From Acidobacteriota bacterium (GTDB lineage Bacteria; Acidobacteriota; Vicinamibacteria; Vicinamibacterales; JAFNAJ01): 38,058 nt of DNA. The position numbers and the translations under genes are program-made. Shown here in pieces: positions 1-7,597 of the stretch. Within the stretch, counting starts at the first letter, position 1; each line of letters begins with the position of its first letter. The stretch covers positions 1 through 38,058 of the forward strand of contig JAEUQQ010000071.1 in assembly GCA_016789685.1 (NCBI GenBank), read 5' to 3'. The notes beneath the pieces were generated by a model. That model ran no database searches, was not told the DNA's origin, and was given only the letters and a program-made list of their open reading frames with translations.

Positions 1-2327
1 AACCCGAACGCCAGCGGCTCACACGCGAGTTCTCGTCGCTGGCCCTGTCGCCCGACGGGAAGAAGGTCGCCTTCGTCGCACGTGGCGACATCTACGCCGC
101 GTCGGCCAGGGACGGCGGCGACGCCGCGCGGGCCACGACGACGGCGGGCGTCGAGAGCCACGTCGCGTGGCTGCCTGATTCACGGCGCCTCGTGTTCTCG
201 TCGCTCGAAGCCGCGAGCCGGCGGATCGGCGTGTTCGATTTCGCCGACAACACCACCGCGTGGCTCACGCAGGGACACAACGACTACGCGCCGGTGGCCG
301 CTCCCGACGGGAAGCACGTCGCCTTCGTGCGCGATGGGCGTGAGTTGCACGTCGTGAACCTCGACACCAGGGTTGACCGCGTCGTTGCCACGACGCACCT
401 GGCGGGGTCGCTGACCGAGAGCCGGCCGGTGGCCTGGTCGCCTGACGGCCAGTGGATTGCGACGTTCGTGCTCGGCGCCAAGGGCTTCATGAATGTCGGC
501 CTCGTGCCCGTGACCGGCGGCGAGGTGAGGATGGTGAGCGCGCTACCCAACATGTTCAGCGACTCGCTGGCATGGTCGCCAGACGGACGCGCGATCTTCT
601 TTACAACGGGGCAGCGGACCGAGGACGGTCACGTGGCGCAGGTCGACCTCACGCCCCGCGTGCCTCCGTTCAGGGAAGACGCGTTCCGCAAGCTGTTCGA
701 GCGCGACAAGGAACCGGGCACGCCATCGCCATCGCCGACGCAGGCCCGGCCGACACCTGCCGGCCCGGCCGCGCCAGAGCCTCCGGCCCCGACTGCGGCA
801 GCCGCAGGATCGCCGAAGCCGGGCGCGTCAGCGCCCAGGCCGACAGAGATCGTGTTCGATGGCATCCTTCGCCGGGTCAACCTGCTGCCTGTGGGCCTCG
901 ATGTGGCCGATGTCGTCGTCGCGCCAGACGGGAAGAGCCTGGTCGTTGCCGGCGAAGCCGAAGGCCAGACCAACCTCTACACCTTTTCGATCGACGACGA
1001 GGCGCGCGAGCCCGCCACGGCGCGGCAGATCACGAGCACCTCGACGGGCAAGTCGTCGATCGCGATCGCCGGAGACGGCAGGGACGTGTTCTTCCTCGAG
1101 GAGGGACGCATCGCCACGGCGTCGATCGAGAAGCGCGAGGCGCGCGCGCTGGCGGTCACGGCGGAGTTCGAGGCCGACTTCGCCCGCGACCGGATGTCGT
1201 TGCTCGACCAGGCGTGGTCGATGCTCGGCGAGCATTTCTACGATCCGAAGATGCATGGCGTCGACTGGGCCGCACAGCGGGCGCGATTCGCGCCCGTCGT
1301 CGCAGGCGCCGCCACGCACGACGAGTTCCGGCGTGTGATGTCACTGATGATCGGCGAACTCAACGCGTCGCACCTCGGGATCAGCGCGCCACCGGGGCAG
1401 GGTGGTGGCTCGACCACGGGCCGGCTGGGGATCTCGCTGGACGCGCAGGCGTACGCCGCCGATCGCGCGCTGCGCATCGCGGCCGCCGTGCCGCTCGGCC
1501 CCGCCGCGCTGGCGCGCCTCGGGCCGGGTGACATCATCCTCGCCGTCAATGGCGAGCCGGCCGGGGCAACGGCGTCGCTGCCGCGACTGCTCGACGGCAC
1601 GATTGGCAAGCGCGTCGTGCTCTCGGTGCGTTCTGGCGCGGCGACGGCGCCACGCGACGTCGTGATCAAGCCGATCGACCTGGCGGCCGAGCGCGGGTTG
1701 CGCTACCGGGCCTGGGTCGACGAGCGCCGCGCCTATGTCGAGCGCGTCAGCAAGGCACGGCTCGGATACGTGCACATGCCCGACATGGGCGCGGGCTCGC
1801 TGGCGCAGCTGTACCTCGACCTCGATGCCGCGCAACACGGCCGCGACGGCATCGTTGTCGACCTGCGCAACAACAACGGTGGATTCGTGAACGCCTACGC
1901 CATCGACGTCTTCGCCCGCCGGCCGTACATGTGGATGACCGAGCGCGGCCGGCCAACCGCTCCCGCGCGCAGCGTCCTCGGCCAGCGCGCCATCGAGCGG
2001 CCCTCGGTGCTCGTGGTGAACCAGCACTCGCTGTCTGACGCCGAGGACTTCACCGAGGGCTACCGTGCGCTGAAACTCGGTCCCGTGGTCGGCGAGCCGA
2101 CGGCTGGCTGGATCATCTACACGTGGAACACGCGCCTGTGGGATGGCACGACGCTGCGGCTGCCGCGCATGCGCATCGACGGTGCAGACGGCAGGAACAT
2201 GGAGCTGTCGCCGCGGCCGGTCGACATCGCCGTGTCACGGCGCCCCGGCGAAGACGCCGAGGGCGTCGATTCGCAGCTCGACGCCGCGATCAAGGCACTC
2301 CTCGACCAGGTTCCCGTGAATCGCTGA
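1..2327 (+). CDS. Tricorn-like S41 family peptidase, 5' end cut by window
   Basis: The frame is open from base 3 to the stop at 2325-2327, so the gene begins outside the window and its start is not visible. The N-terminal part has repeated 'LSPDG' and 'WSPDG' blades typical of PD40/WD40-like beta-propellers. A Pro/Ala-rich linker follows at about 715-840, then a second propeller stretch, a PDZ domain (about 1419-1680, with LGPGDIILAVNG) and a C-terminal S41 protease domain. The probable catalytic serine lies in the QHSLSDAED segment (Ser codon 2034-2036), followed by GEPTAGW. The order propeller, PDZ, S41 is that of tricorn protease and its bacterial homologues, which degrade peptides. Whether this one is cytoplasmic or exported cannot be told, because the N-terminus is missing. 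It converges on the SDR gene downstream. Confidence 0.9.
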   Translation, partial: PERQRLTREFSSLALSPDGKKVAFVARGDIYAASARDGGDAARATTTAGVESHVAWLPDSRRLVFSSLEAASRRIGVFDFADNTTAWLTQGHNDYAPVAAPDGKHVAFVRDGRELHVVNLDTRVDRVVATTHLAGSLTESRPVAWSPDGQWIATFVLGAKGFMNVGLVPVTGGEVRMVSALPNMFSDSLAWSPDGRAIFFTTGQRTEDGHVAQVDLTPRVPPFREDAFRKLFERDKEPGTPSPSPTQARPTPAGPAAPEPPAPTAAAAGSPKPGASAPRPTEIVFDGILRRVNLLPVGLDVADVVVAPDGKSLVVAGEAEGQTNLYTFSIDDEAREPATARQITSTSTGKSSIAIAGDGRDVFFLEEGRIATASIEKREARALAVTAEFEADFARDRMSLLDQAWSMLGEHFYDPKMHGVDWAAQRARFAPVVAGAATHDEFRRVMSLMIGELNASHLGISAPPGQGGGSTTGRLGISLDAQAYAADRALRIAAAVPLGPAALARLGPGDIILAVNGEPAGATASLPRLLDGTIGKRVVLSVRSGAATAPRDVVIKPIDLAAERGLRYRAWVDERRAYVERVSKARLGYVHMPDMGAGSLAQLYLDLDAAQHGRDGIVVDLRNNNGGFVNAYAIDVFARRPYMWMTERGRPTAPARSVLGQRAIERPSVLVVNQHSLSDAEDFTEGYRALKLGPVVGEPTAGWIIYTWNTRLWDGTTLRLPRMRIDGADGRNMELSPRPVDIAVSRRPGEDAEGVDSQLDAAIKALLDQVPVNR

Positions 2328-2412
2328 TCGCGTCGCGTTTCCGGGCACGGCCCGCCGTGGTTCGACGCGCGGTGACCGATGGTGGGCGGTTCGGCCCTGG
2401 GAGCCGCACGCG

Positions 2413-3219
2413 TCAGCCGCGGCCCTTCCACTGCGTCATGCTCTTCGTCGCGCCGAGGATGCCGGCGGTGATGTAGAACAGACGCGATGGCAGGACGCCC
2501 TTCAGCAGCGGTGTGACGGCGACCAGCCACGGCGTCCGCACGGTCTCGGTGTTGGCCAGGACGGCCTGCACGGTCTTGTCGCCAAGGCGTTCGGCGGTGA
2601 GCATGCTGGTGAACCGCGGTGGGCGAGCGCCCTCGAACAGGCCGGTGCTCACGTAGCTCGGGCACATCGTCGTCACGTGCACGTGCGAGCGTCCCTGCTG
2701 CTCGAGCTCGAGGCGCAGCGACTCGCTGAATCCGATGACCGCCCACTTGCTCGCGGCGTAGGTTGTGCCGTACGGGAGGCCGATGTAGCCCGAGGCACTG
2801 GCGATGTTGACGATGTGCGCGTCCTGGCGGCCGATCAGGTCGGGCAGGAAGACGTGGGTCATCGCGACGAGCCCCTCGACGTTCACGCGGAACGTCGTCG
2901 CGTGCTTCTCGATCGGCACATCGAGGAACGGCCCTCCGAAGACGACGCCGGCGTTGTTGACGAGCACGTCGATGGGGCCCCCGTCGGCGTGGATGCGGTC
3001 GCGCACCGCCCGCAGGCCGGCGACATCGGTGACGTCGGCGCGGTAGGTGGCCACCGACGCGGCCCCGGGCATCGCGGTCGCGACCGCGGCGAGCGCCGCG
3101 TCGTCGAGGTCGAGGATGATCATGTGCGCCTGGTCGCGCGCGAAGCGCTGCGCGATGGCCTGGCCGATACCCGACGCCCCGCCGGTGACGAGCACGCGCT
3201 TGCCCTGAATCGTCTGCAC
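2413..3219 (-). CDS. Short-chain dehydrogenase/reductase (SDR)
   Basis: A classical SDR of 268 residues. The NAD(P)-binding motif TGGASGIG is at residues 12-19, NNAG at 88-91, the catalytic serine region at 141-143, and YAASK with Tyr154 and Lys158. It should catalyse an NAD(P)H-dependent oxidation or reduction of an alcohol/carbonyl; the substrate cannot be read from sequence. An upstream in-frame ATG at 3282 exists, but I chose GTG at 3217-3219. It has a GGAGG (3227-3231 on the minus strand) seven bases upstream, and the SDR fold starts at once. The C-terminal extension beyond the core is basic and hydrophobic and could touch the membrane. It is divergent from the small membrane protein at 3377, and the shared intergenic region holds repeated dyads. 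Confidence 0.9.
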   Translation of the reverse strand: MQTIQGKRVLVTGGASGIGQAIAQRFARDQAHMIILDLDDAALAAVATAMPGAASVATYRADVTDVAGLRAVRDRIHADGGPIDVLVNNAGVVFGGPFLDVPIEKHATTFRVNVEGLVAMTHVFLPDLIGRQDAHIVNIASASGYIGLPYGTTYAASKWAVIGFSESLRLELEQQGRSHVHVTTMCPSYVSTGLFEGARPPRFTSMLTAERLGDKTVQAVLANTETVRTPWLVAVTPLLKGVLPSRLFYITAGILGATKSMTQWKGRG

Positions 3220-3240
3220 GGTCGATCCTCCGTGAGACAC

Positions 3241-3289
3241 GATACAGCCGCATGCCGCTATGCGGCAAGCGGGATGCCGCAATGCGGAA
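3241..3289. promoter_or_regulatory. Two tandem operator-like dyads over the SDR promoter
   Basis: Two 16-bp boxes, ATGCCGCTATGCGGCA (3252-3267) and ATGCCGCAATGCGGAA (3274-3289), match at 14 of 16 positions and start 22 bp apart, about two helical turns. The first contains a perfect 6-bp dyad, TGCCGC-TAT-GCGGCA. On the minus strand a possible -35 TTGCCG (3263-3268) and -10 TGTATC (3241-3246) with a 16-bp spacer overlap the first box. Repressor binding to the SDR promoter is an inference. Confidence 0.45.
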
Positions 3290-3334
3290 AGTCCGCGCGG
3301 CGGGGGCCACGCCGGACCGCCGGTCCGTCAGGGT

Positions 3335-3364
3335 TTGACACGAACGCCCCTGCAGCGACACTCT
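3335..3364 (+). promoter_or_regulatory. Candidate sigma-70 promoter of the PH-like membrane protein
   Basis: A perfect -35 hexamer TTGACA lies at 3335-3340, followed 16-18 bp later by a weak -10 (GACACT/CACTCT, 3357-3364). A start site near 3370 would leave a leader of only a few bases before ATG 3377. A further dyad, CGGACC-GCC-GGTCCG (3313-3327), sits just upstream. Confidence 0.4.
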
Positions 3365-3376
3365 TCCCTCGCCGCC

Positions 3377-3799
3377 ATGGATCCCATCACCCTCGCCGTC
3401 CTCGTCCTCGTCGTCCTGGTGCTCGTGCCGGTGGTCGTCATCTGGCAGAAGGGTCGGTCATTCGCGCAGGGTGACGTGTTCCGCGCGAGCCGCCTGAGCG
3501 CGGGCAACCGGCTGTTCCCGACCCAGGTGCTGATCACGCCGCAGTCGGTGGTGCACTTCACGCCACAGTGGATCGGGCGCCTCGAGCACTCCATCCACAT
3601 GGCCCACGTCGCGTCGGTGTCGATCGACACGAACCTGATGTTCAGCGATGTGTACATCGAGACGACCGGCGGCACGACACCCATTCACTGCAAGGGCCAC
3701 AGCAAGTCTGACGCACTCGAGATGAAGCGCCTGATCGAGCAGTACCAGACGTCGTACTACCAGCAACGTCCCCAGGAGTCCGAACCGCCCCAGAAGTAG
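3377..3799 (+). CDS. Small single-pass membrane protein with PH-like domain
   Basis: A protein of 140 residues. Residues about 5-24 form one strongly hydrophobic segment rich in Val/Leu, probably a membrane anchor. The rest looks like a compact beta-rich domain with one closing helix, ending in a polar Gln/Pro tail. The pattern of strands ('VLITPQSVVHFT', 'VASVSIDTNLMFSDVYIETTGG') and a final helix (SDALEMKRLIEQYQ) resembles bacterial PH-like (bPH/DUF304-type) domains. I assign that only tentatively. The frame is open upstream to 3260, but ATG 3377 begins exactly at the membrane segment and the upstream residues look non-coding. It is divergent from the SDR gene and has its own TTGACA box. 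Function unknown. Confidence 0.65.
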   Translation: MDPITLAVLVLVVLVLVPVVVIWQKGRSFAQGDVFRASRLSAGNRLFPTQVLITPQSVVHFTPQWIGRLEHSIHMAHVASVSIDTNLMFSDVYIETTGGTTPIHCKGHSKSDALEMKRLIEQYQTSYYQQRPQESEPPQK

Positions 3800-3826
3800 C
3801 CCCCGCGCCGCAGCAGGCACCCGAGG

Positions 3827-3892
3827 GCCCGCCCCGCCGTGGCGGGCAGCGCCGGGGCCTGCCCGCCGTAGCGCGCAAGCGCGAAGGCGGGA
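3827..3892. repeat. REP-like pair of GC-rich hairpins
   Basis: Two inverted repeats with the same arms lie in tandem: CCCGCC-GTT-GGCGGG (3833-3847), and CCCGCC (3863-3868) with GGCGGG (3887-3892). The second encloses an inner CGCG-CAAG-CGCG hairpin (3873-3884). Shared arms and position between genes suggest a REP-type repeat. It could also end transcription of the PH-like gene, though no T-run follows. Confidence 0.5.
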
Positions 3893-3893
3893 T

Positions 3894-3899
3894 ACACTC
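3894..3899 (+). promoter_or_regulatory. Candidate -10 box of the deoxyhypusine-synthase-like gene
   Basis: TACACT within GGATACACTCC lies about 36 bp before the GTG start at 3935 and directly after the REP-like hairpins. No convincing -35 hexamer is seen upstream, because the hairpin arms occupy that space. The call is weak. Confidence 0.3.
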
Positions 3900-3934
3900 C
3901 CCTCCGACGCTTGTCGCCCGGAGGTCATTGCACA

Positions 3935-5077
3935 GTGCCGCATCGCGCACCAGGTTCGCCCCAGCACGGTCGTAAGAACTACCTCAGTGGTCGTCCCATC
4001 CGCTACTACCGCCCCAAGGGCAGCGAGCAGGTGCGCGACCTCGTCGAACACGGCTTCCAGGCGTTCAACGCCGGACGGCTCGGCGAAGCCTGCCGCATCT
4101 ACTCCGAGAAGATGCTGTCGGCCGAGCACGACACGACGATCGGGCTGACGGTGGCCGGCGCGCTGACGCCCGCAGGGCTCGGCGGGTGCGTGATCGAGCT
4201 GATCGATCGCGGCCTCGTCGACTTCATCATCAGCACGGGCGCGAACCTGTACCACGACCTGCACTACGCGCTGAACTTCACGCTGCATCGCGGCTCGCCG
4301 TTTCTCGACGACCGCGAGCTCTACGAAGACGGGATCATCCGCATCTACGACGTGCTCTTCCCCGCGACGGTGCTGCTCGAGACCGATGCCTACGTGCGCG
4401 ACTTCCTGGTGCGCGGGGGCTTCGACAGGCCACTGAGCACCGCCGAGTTCCACTACCGGCTCGGGCTCGACCTCCTCGACCGCTACCCGGGCTGCGAGGA
4501 GCACTCGATCGTGGCGCGCGCCGCGAAGCTCGGCGTGCCCATCTACACCTCGTCGCCGGGCGACAGCTCGATCGGGATGAACGTGGCCTGGAACGAGCTG
4601 ATGCGCGACAGCACGTTCATGATCGATCCGAACAAGGACGTGAACGAGGTCTGCGCGTTCATCCTGGCGGCCGAGAAGAACGGCTGCGTGATCCTCGGCG
4701 GCGGCTCGCCCAAGAACTTCTACCTGCAGGGGCAGCCGACGCTGTGGGAGGTCTACGGCATCCCGAAGGGCGGCAACGACTTCTTCATCCAGATGACCAC
4801 CGACCAGGTCGTCTGGGGCGGGCTGTCTGGCGCCACACCGTCCGAGGCGGTGAGCTGGGGCAAGGTCAACCCCGGTGTGCTGCCCGACACGGTCGTGACC
4901 TATTGCGACTCGACGATAGCGTTCCCGCTGTTCTGCGAGTACGCGCTGGCGTCGCCCAACAACAGCCGTCCGCTCAAGCGGCTGATGCACAAGCGCGACG
5001 CGCTCGTGGCCGACCTCAAGCGGCAGGCCCTCGAGGCGCTCGCCAGCAAGGGCGCCGAGGGCAGCCACGAGGGCTGA
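3935..5077 (+). CDS. Deoxyhypusine synthase-like protein
   Basis: 380 residues, close to the family length. The Rossmann-like core shows STGANLYHDLH (about 100-110), SSPGDSSIGMN (206-215) and the key GGGSPKN stretch. There Lys260 aligns with the lysine that carries the aminobutyl intermediate in deoxyhypusine synthases. Eukaryotic and archaeal members modify eIF5A with spermidine. Bacteria lack eIF5A, and bacterial homologues are mostly linked to polyamine chemistry (homospermidine-type synthesis). The true product here is unknown. I chose GTG 3935 because GGAGG (3920-3924) lies 10 bp upstream; the TTG at 3911 has no such site. Eighteen bases separate it from the DUF5615 gene, which overlaps nagA, so the three are probably co-transcribed. 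Confidence 0.85.
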   Translation: MPHRAPGSPQHGRKNYLSGRPIRYYRPKGSEQVRDLVEHGFQAFNAGRLGEACRIYSEKMLSAEHDTTIGLTVAGALTPAGLGGCVIELIDRGLVDFIISTGANLYHDLHYALNFTLHRGSPFLDDRELYEDGIIRIYDVLFPATVLLETDAYVRDFLVRGGFDRPLSTAEFHYRLGLDLLDRYPGCEEHSIVARAAKLGVPIYTSSPGDSSIGMNVAWNELMRDSTFMIDPNKDVNEVCAFILAAEKNGCVILGGGSPKNFYLQGQPTLWEVYGIPKGGNDFFIQMTTDQVVWGGLSGATPSEAVSWGKVNPGVLPDTVVTYCDSTIAFPLFCEYALASPNNSRPLKRLMHKRDALVADLKRQALEALASKGAEGSHEG

Positions 5078-5095
5078 CGGCCGCGCGGAGGTGGC

Positions 5096-5533
5096 ATGGG
5101 GACGCTGTCGACCGAGCTTGGCGCCGCCCTTTCGCACGCCTCCGGACGTCCGCGTGTCTACGCAGACGCGAACCTGCCAGCGCGTTCGGTGGCGTTCATG
5201 CGCGACGACCTCGGCTGGGACGTGTTCTTCGTGATGGAGCACGACGACCTGCGACGCGCACGCGACACGCACCATTTCGCGCTGGCGCGGCAGATGCACC
5301 GTACCCTCGTCACCCTCGATCGCGACTACAACGACGATCGACGGTTCCCGCCGACGCACAGCGGCGGCGTGATCGTGTTCTCGGCGCCCGACGAGCGGGC
5401 GCTGTGCCTGTTGCTGCGCCGCGTCGACCGCCTGCTGCTCAGGCCTGCCGGCGCGCCGCGCGCCACCCTGCCGCTCGATGGCCGCAAGCTGCAGGTGCAT
5501 CTCGACTGGTCACCCGTCCGTCCTTCGCCATGA
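5096..5533 (+). CDS. DUF5615 PIN-like protein
   Basis: 145 residues. After a short variable N-terminus comes the family pattern: 'YADANLPARSVAFM' (acidic residues at the strand end), 'GWDVFFV', and 'TLVTLDRDYNDD', followed by GGVIVF. These acidic positions correspond to the PIN-like metal site, so nuclease activity is possible but unproven. Some DUF5615 proteins sit in toxin-antitoxin pairs. No antitoxin-like partner is present here, and the gene is wedged between the deoxyhypusine-synthase-like gene and nagA. The start is well supported by GGAGG (5087-5091) four bases before ATG. Its TGA shares an ATGA with the nagA start, which implies translational coupling. Confidence 0.75.
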   Translation: MGTLSTELGAALSHASGRPRVYADANLPARSVAFMRDDLGWDVFFVMEHDDLRRARDTHHFALARQMHRTLVTLDRDYNDDRRFPPTHSGGVIVFSAPDERALCLLLRRVDRLLLRPAGAPRATLPLDGRKLQVHLDWSPVRPSP

Positions 5534-6729
5534 GCCGCGTTCTCAAAGGTGCCACCTTCGTCCTTCCCGATCGCCTCGTGGCCGACGGGGCCCTCGCCAT
5601 CGGTCACGACCTGATCGAGGGCATCGGCAGTCACCTGGTCCACGGCGCCGCCGATGTCGTTCTCGACCCGCGCTGGCTCGTCGTGCCCGGCTTCGTCGAC
5701 GTGCACGTGCACGGCAGCCTGGGTGACGACGTGCTCGATCCGTCGGCGCCGGTCAGGCAGGTGGCGAGGCACCTGCCACGGTTTGGCGTCACGGCGTTCT
5801 GCCCGACGACCGTCGCGTGCGAACCCCAGGCGCTTCGCCGGGTCCTCGACGCCGTCGCAGACGTCCGCCGGATGCCCGAGGCGTCGGGGGCTCGCGTCCT
5901 CAAGGCGCACCTCGAGAGCAACTTCATCGCGCCAGACTACCGCGGGGCCCAGCCACTCGACTGCATCCGGAAGCCACCCGCGGCTGCGTTGTCGCCCGGT
6001 GACGCCTCTGCGCCTGCGTTCACGGGACAGGATCTGCGCGACGAGATCGCGCGGCATGCCGACGAGGTCGGCATCGTCACGCTCGCGCCCGAGATCGACG
6101 GGGCCCTCGCCCTGATCGCCGACCTGGTGTCGTGCGGGCACCGCGTGTCGATGGGGCACTCCGGGGCCGACTACGATGCGGCCAGGGCCGGGATCGCGGC
6201 CGGTGCCTGTCATGCGACCCACCTCTTCAACAGGATGCCGCCGCTCAGTCACCGCGCGCCCGGGCTGATCGGGGCGGTGCTCGAGAGCGATGGCGTCGCG
6301 AGCGAGATCATCTTCGACGGGCACCACGTGCATCCGGCCGTCGCCCTTGCGGCCATGCGGGCCAAGCGTCCAGAACGTGTCATGGCGATCACCGACGCCT
6401 CGTCGGTGGCTGGGCTGCCGCTGGGCTCGACGGGAAATCTCGGGGGGCGCCGCATCACGGCGCACCACGATCTTGCGCGGCTCGACGACGGCACGATCGC
6501 CGGCAGCGTGCTGACGATGGACCGGGCCTTCCGCATGCTGGTGCAGCAGATGGGCGTGTCGATCCTCGATGCGGTGAAGGTGTGTTCGACGACGCCGGCG
6601 CGTGAACTCGGGCTCGACCAGCAGGGGGCGATCGAGGTCGGGGCGTTCGCCGACCTCACGGTGCTCGACGAGGACCTGCGGGTGGTGATGACGCTCGTCG
6701 GGGGCCACGTCGCCTACACGCGACAGTGA
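5530..6729 (+). CDS. nagA: N-acetylglucosamine-6-phosphate deacetylase
   Basis: 399 residues, amidohydrolase fold. Visible landmarks are HVHG (His59, His61), the metal-site glutamate Glu129 in KAHLESNF, GHSGADYD (His210), THLFNRMPPLSHR (His231), DGHHVHP (263-269) and the catalytic Asp289 in ITDAS. The enzyme removes acetate from GlcNAc-6-phosphate during amino-sugar and peptidoglycan recycling. The usual HLEGPF motif reads HLESNF here, a change next to the metal ligand that may affect substrate choice. The frame is open far upstream (to 4186), but that stretch overlaps the previous genes. ATG 5530 gives a 4-base ATGA overlap with the DUF5615 gene and starts the family homology. No nagB is visible nearby. 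Confidence 0.9.
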   Translation: MSRVLKGATFVLPDRLVADGALAIGHDLIEGIGSHLVHGAADVVLDPRWLVVPGFVDVHVHGSLGDDVLDPSAPVRQVARHLPRFGVTAFCPTTVACEPQALRRVLDAVADVRRMPEASGARVLKAHLESNFIAPDYRGAQPLDCIRKPPAAALSPGDASAPAFTGQDLRDEIARHADEVGIVTLAPEIDGALALIADLVSCGHRVSMGHSGADYDAARAGIAAGACHATHLFNRMPPLSHRAPGLIGAVLESDGVASEIIFDGHHVHPAVALAAMRAKRPERVMAITDASSVAGLPLGSTGNLGGRRITAHHDLARLDDGTIAGSVLTMDRAFRMLVQQMGVSILDAVKVCSTTPARELGLDQQGAIEVGAFADLTVLDEDLRVVMTLVGGHVAYTRQ

Positions 6730-6771
6730 GCACCCGCGCCGCCGAACCCGAGGCCGCCCGGCGCGACGCCC

Positions 6772-6810
6772 GGTCGCACACGCGTGGGCCAGGCGTCCCG
6801 GAGTGCGACC
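6772..6810. terminator. Hairpin between convergent nagA and queC-like genes
   Basis: GGTCGCAC (6772-6779) pairs with GTGCGACC (6803-6810), with inner ACGC/GCGT pairing. It lies just after nagA and before the minus-strand stop at 6822. No T-run is present, so it may act on both strands as a weak or Rho-assisted terminator. Confidence 0.45.
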
Positions 6811-6821
6811 CTGGGCACGAT

Positions 6822-7538
6822 TCAGATCGACGTGCGCTGCGCCGACCGCAGCGACGCGTAGTCGGTGGGGTCGTTGATCCCCGCATCGATGAACGCATCG
6901 TGGCGCTCGCGGCACTTGCTGCACGCCCCGCAGTGCCGGCCCGCCAGCGGGCTCATGCACGAGAGCGTCAGCTCGAAGGGCACGCGCAGCTCGGCGCCAA
7001 GCCTGATCACGTCGGCCTTCTCCATCTCGCGGAAGGGCGCCGCGATCGTGAGGCGGCGATCGAGCCCGAGCGACACGGCGCGCGCGAGCGCGTCGAAGAA
7101 GTCGGGCGTCGCGTCGGGGAAGGGATTGCCGGCGAGCGGACCGATCACGATGCGATCGAGCGCGTGCTGTGCGCAGTACACCGCGGCCTTGGTGAGCAGC
7201 ACGAGGTTGCGCCCGACCAGGTACACATCTTCGTCGGGCGTGAAGTAGCCCGGTGCGCGTCCCTCGACGGCCCAGTGCGTGTCGGGGTACACATCGCGCA
7301 TCGTGAACGCGAGTTCCGCGACCGGTTCCACGCGTCCGCGCAACGCCGGCGCATCGACGAGCCGGGCGAGCAGGCGCCGCTCGTCATCCTCCCAGGCGAG
7401 CCCCACGCTCACGTAGATGGGCGTCGTCGGCCCGCGACGGGCCTCGTGCGCCAGCAGTACTGCCGAGTCGAGTCCCGCCGAACACAGCACCGCCGTCCTC
7501 GCGCCGTCGTGATGCCGATCGTTTCTCATCGTCTCCAT
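6822..7538 (-). CDS. queC: QueC-like 7-cyano-7-deazaguanine synthase
   Basis: 238 residues. An ATP-pyrophosphatase loop, SAGLDS, is at 20-25. VGRN (108-111) corresponds to the QueC PGRN segment. Cys194, Cys203, Cys206 and Cys209 form the C-x8-C-x2-C-x2-C zinc site followed by Arg. QueC converts 7-carboxy-7-deazaguanine to preQ0 in the queuosine pathway, and tgt lies in the same window (23678). The loop differs from the usual SGGxDS (second Gly to Ala), and the region after it lacks the common YGQRH stretch. This may therefore be a divergent QueC or a paralogue in another deazapurine pathway. It is divergent from the phosphatase gene and convergent with nagA. Confidence 0.7.
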   Translation of the reverse strand: METMRNDRHHDGARTAVLCSAGLDSAVLLAHEARRGPTTPIYVSVGLAWEDDERRLLARLVDAPALRGRVEPVAELAFTMRDVYPDTHWAVEGRAPGYFTPDEDVYLVGRNLVLLTKAAVYCAQHALDRIVIGPLAGNPFPDATPDFFDALARAVSLGLDRRLTIAAPFREMEKADVIRLGAELRVPFELTLSCMSPLAGRHCGACSKCRERHDAFIDAGINDPTDYASLRSAQRTSI

Positions 7539-7597
7539 GAGACGCCGTCCCTGTCGGATTCGTTACGCCCGCGTGCCGGATCGCGCGCCAGGTGCCC

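Noticed and set aside
3827-3892. CRISPR-like repeat
   Set aside because: There are only two units with different loops and no regular spacers, so they are REP-type hairpins.
4186-5529. Long N-terminal extension of nagA
   Set aside because: The extension overlaps the deoxyhypusine-synthase-like and DUF5615 genes in another frame and has shadow composition. ATG 5530 fits the family start and the ATGA overlap.
5096-5533. Toxin-antitoxin module around the DUF5615 gene
   Set aside because: No small antitoxin-like gene is adjacent. Both neighbours are metabolic genes, and the coupling is to nagA.
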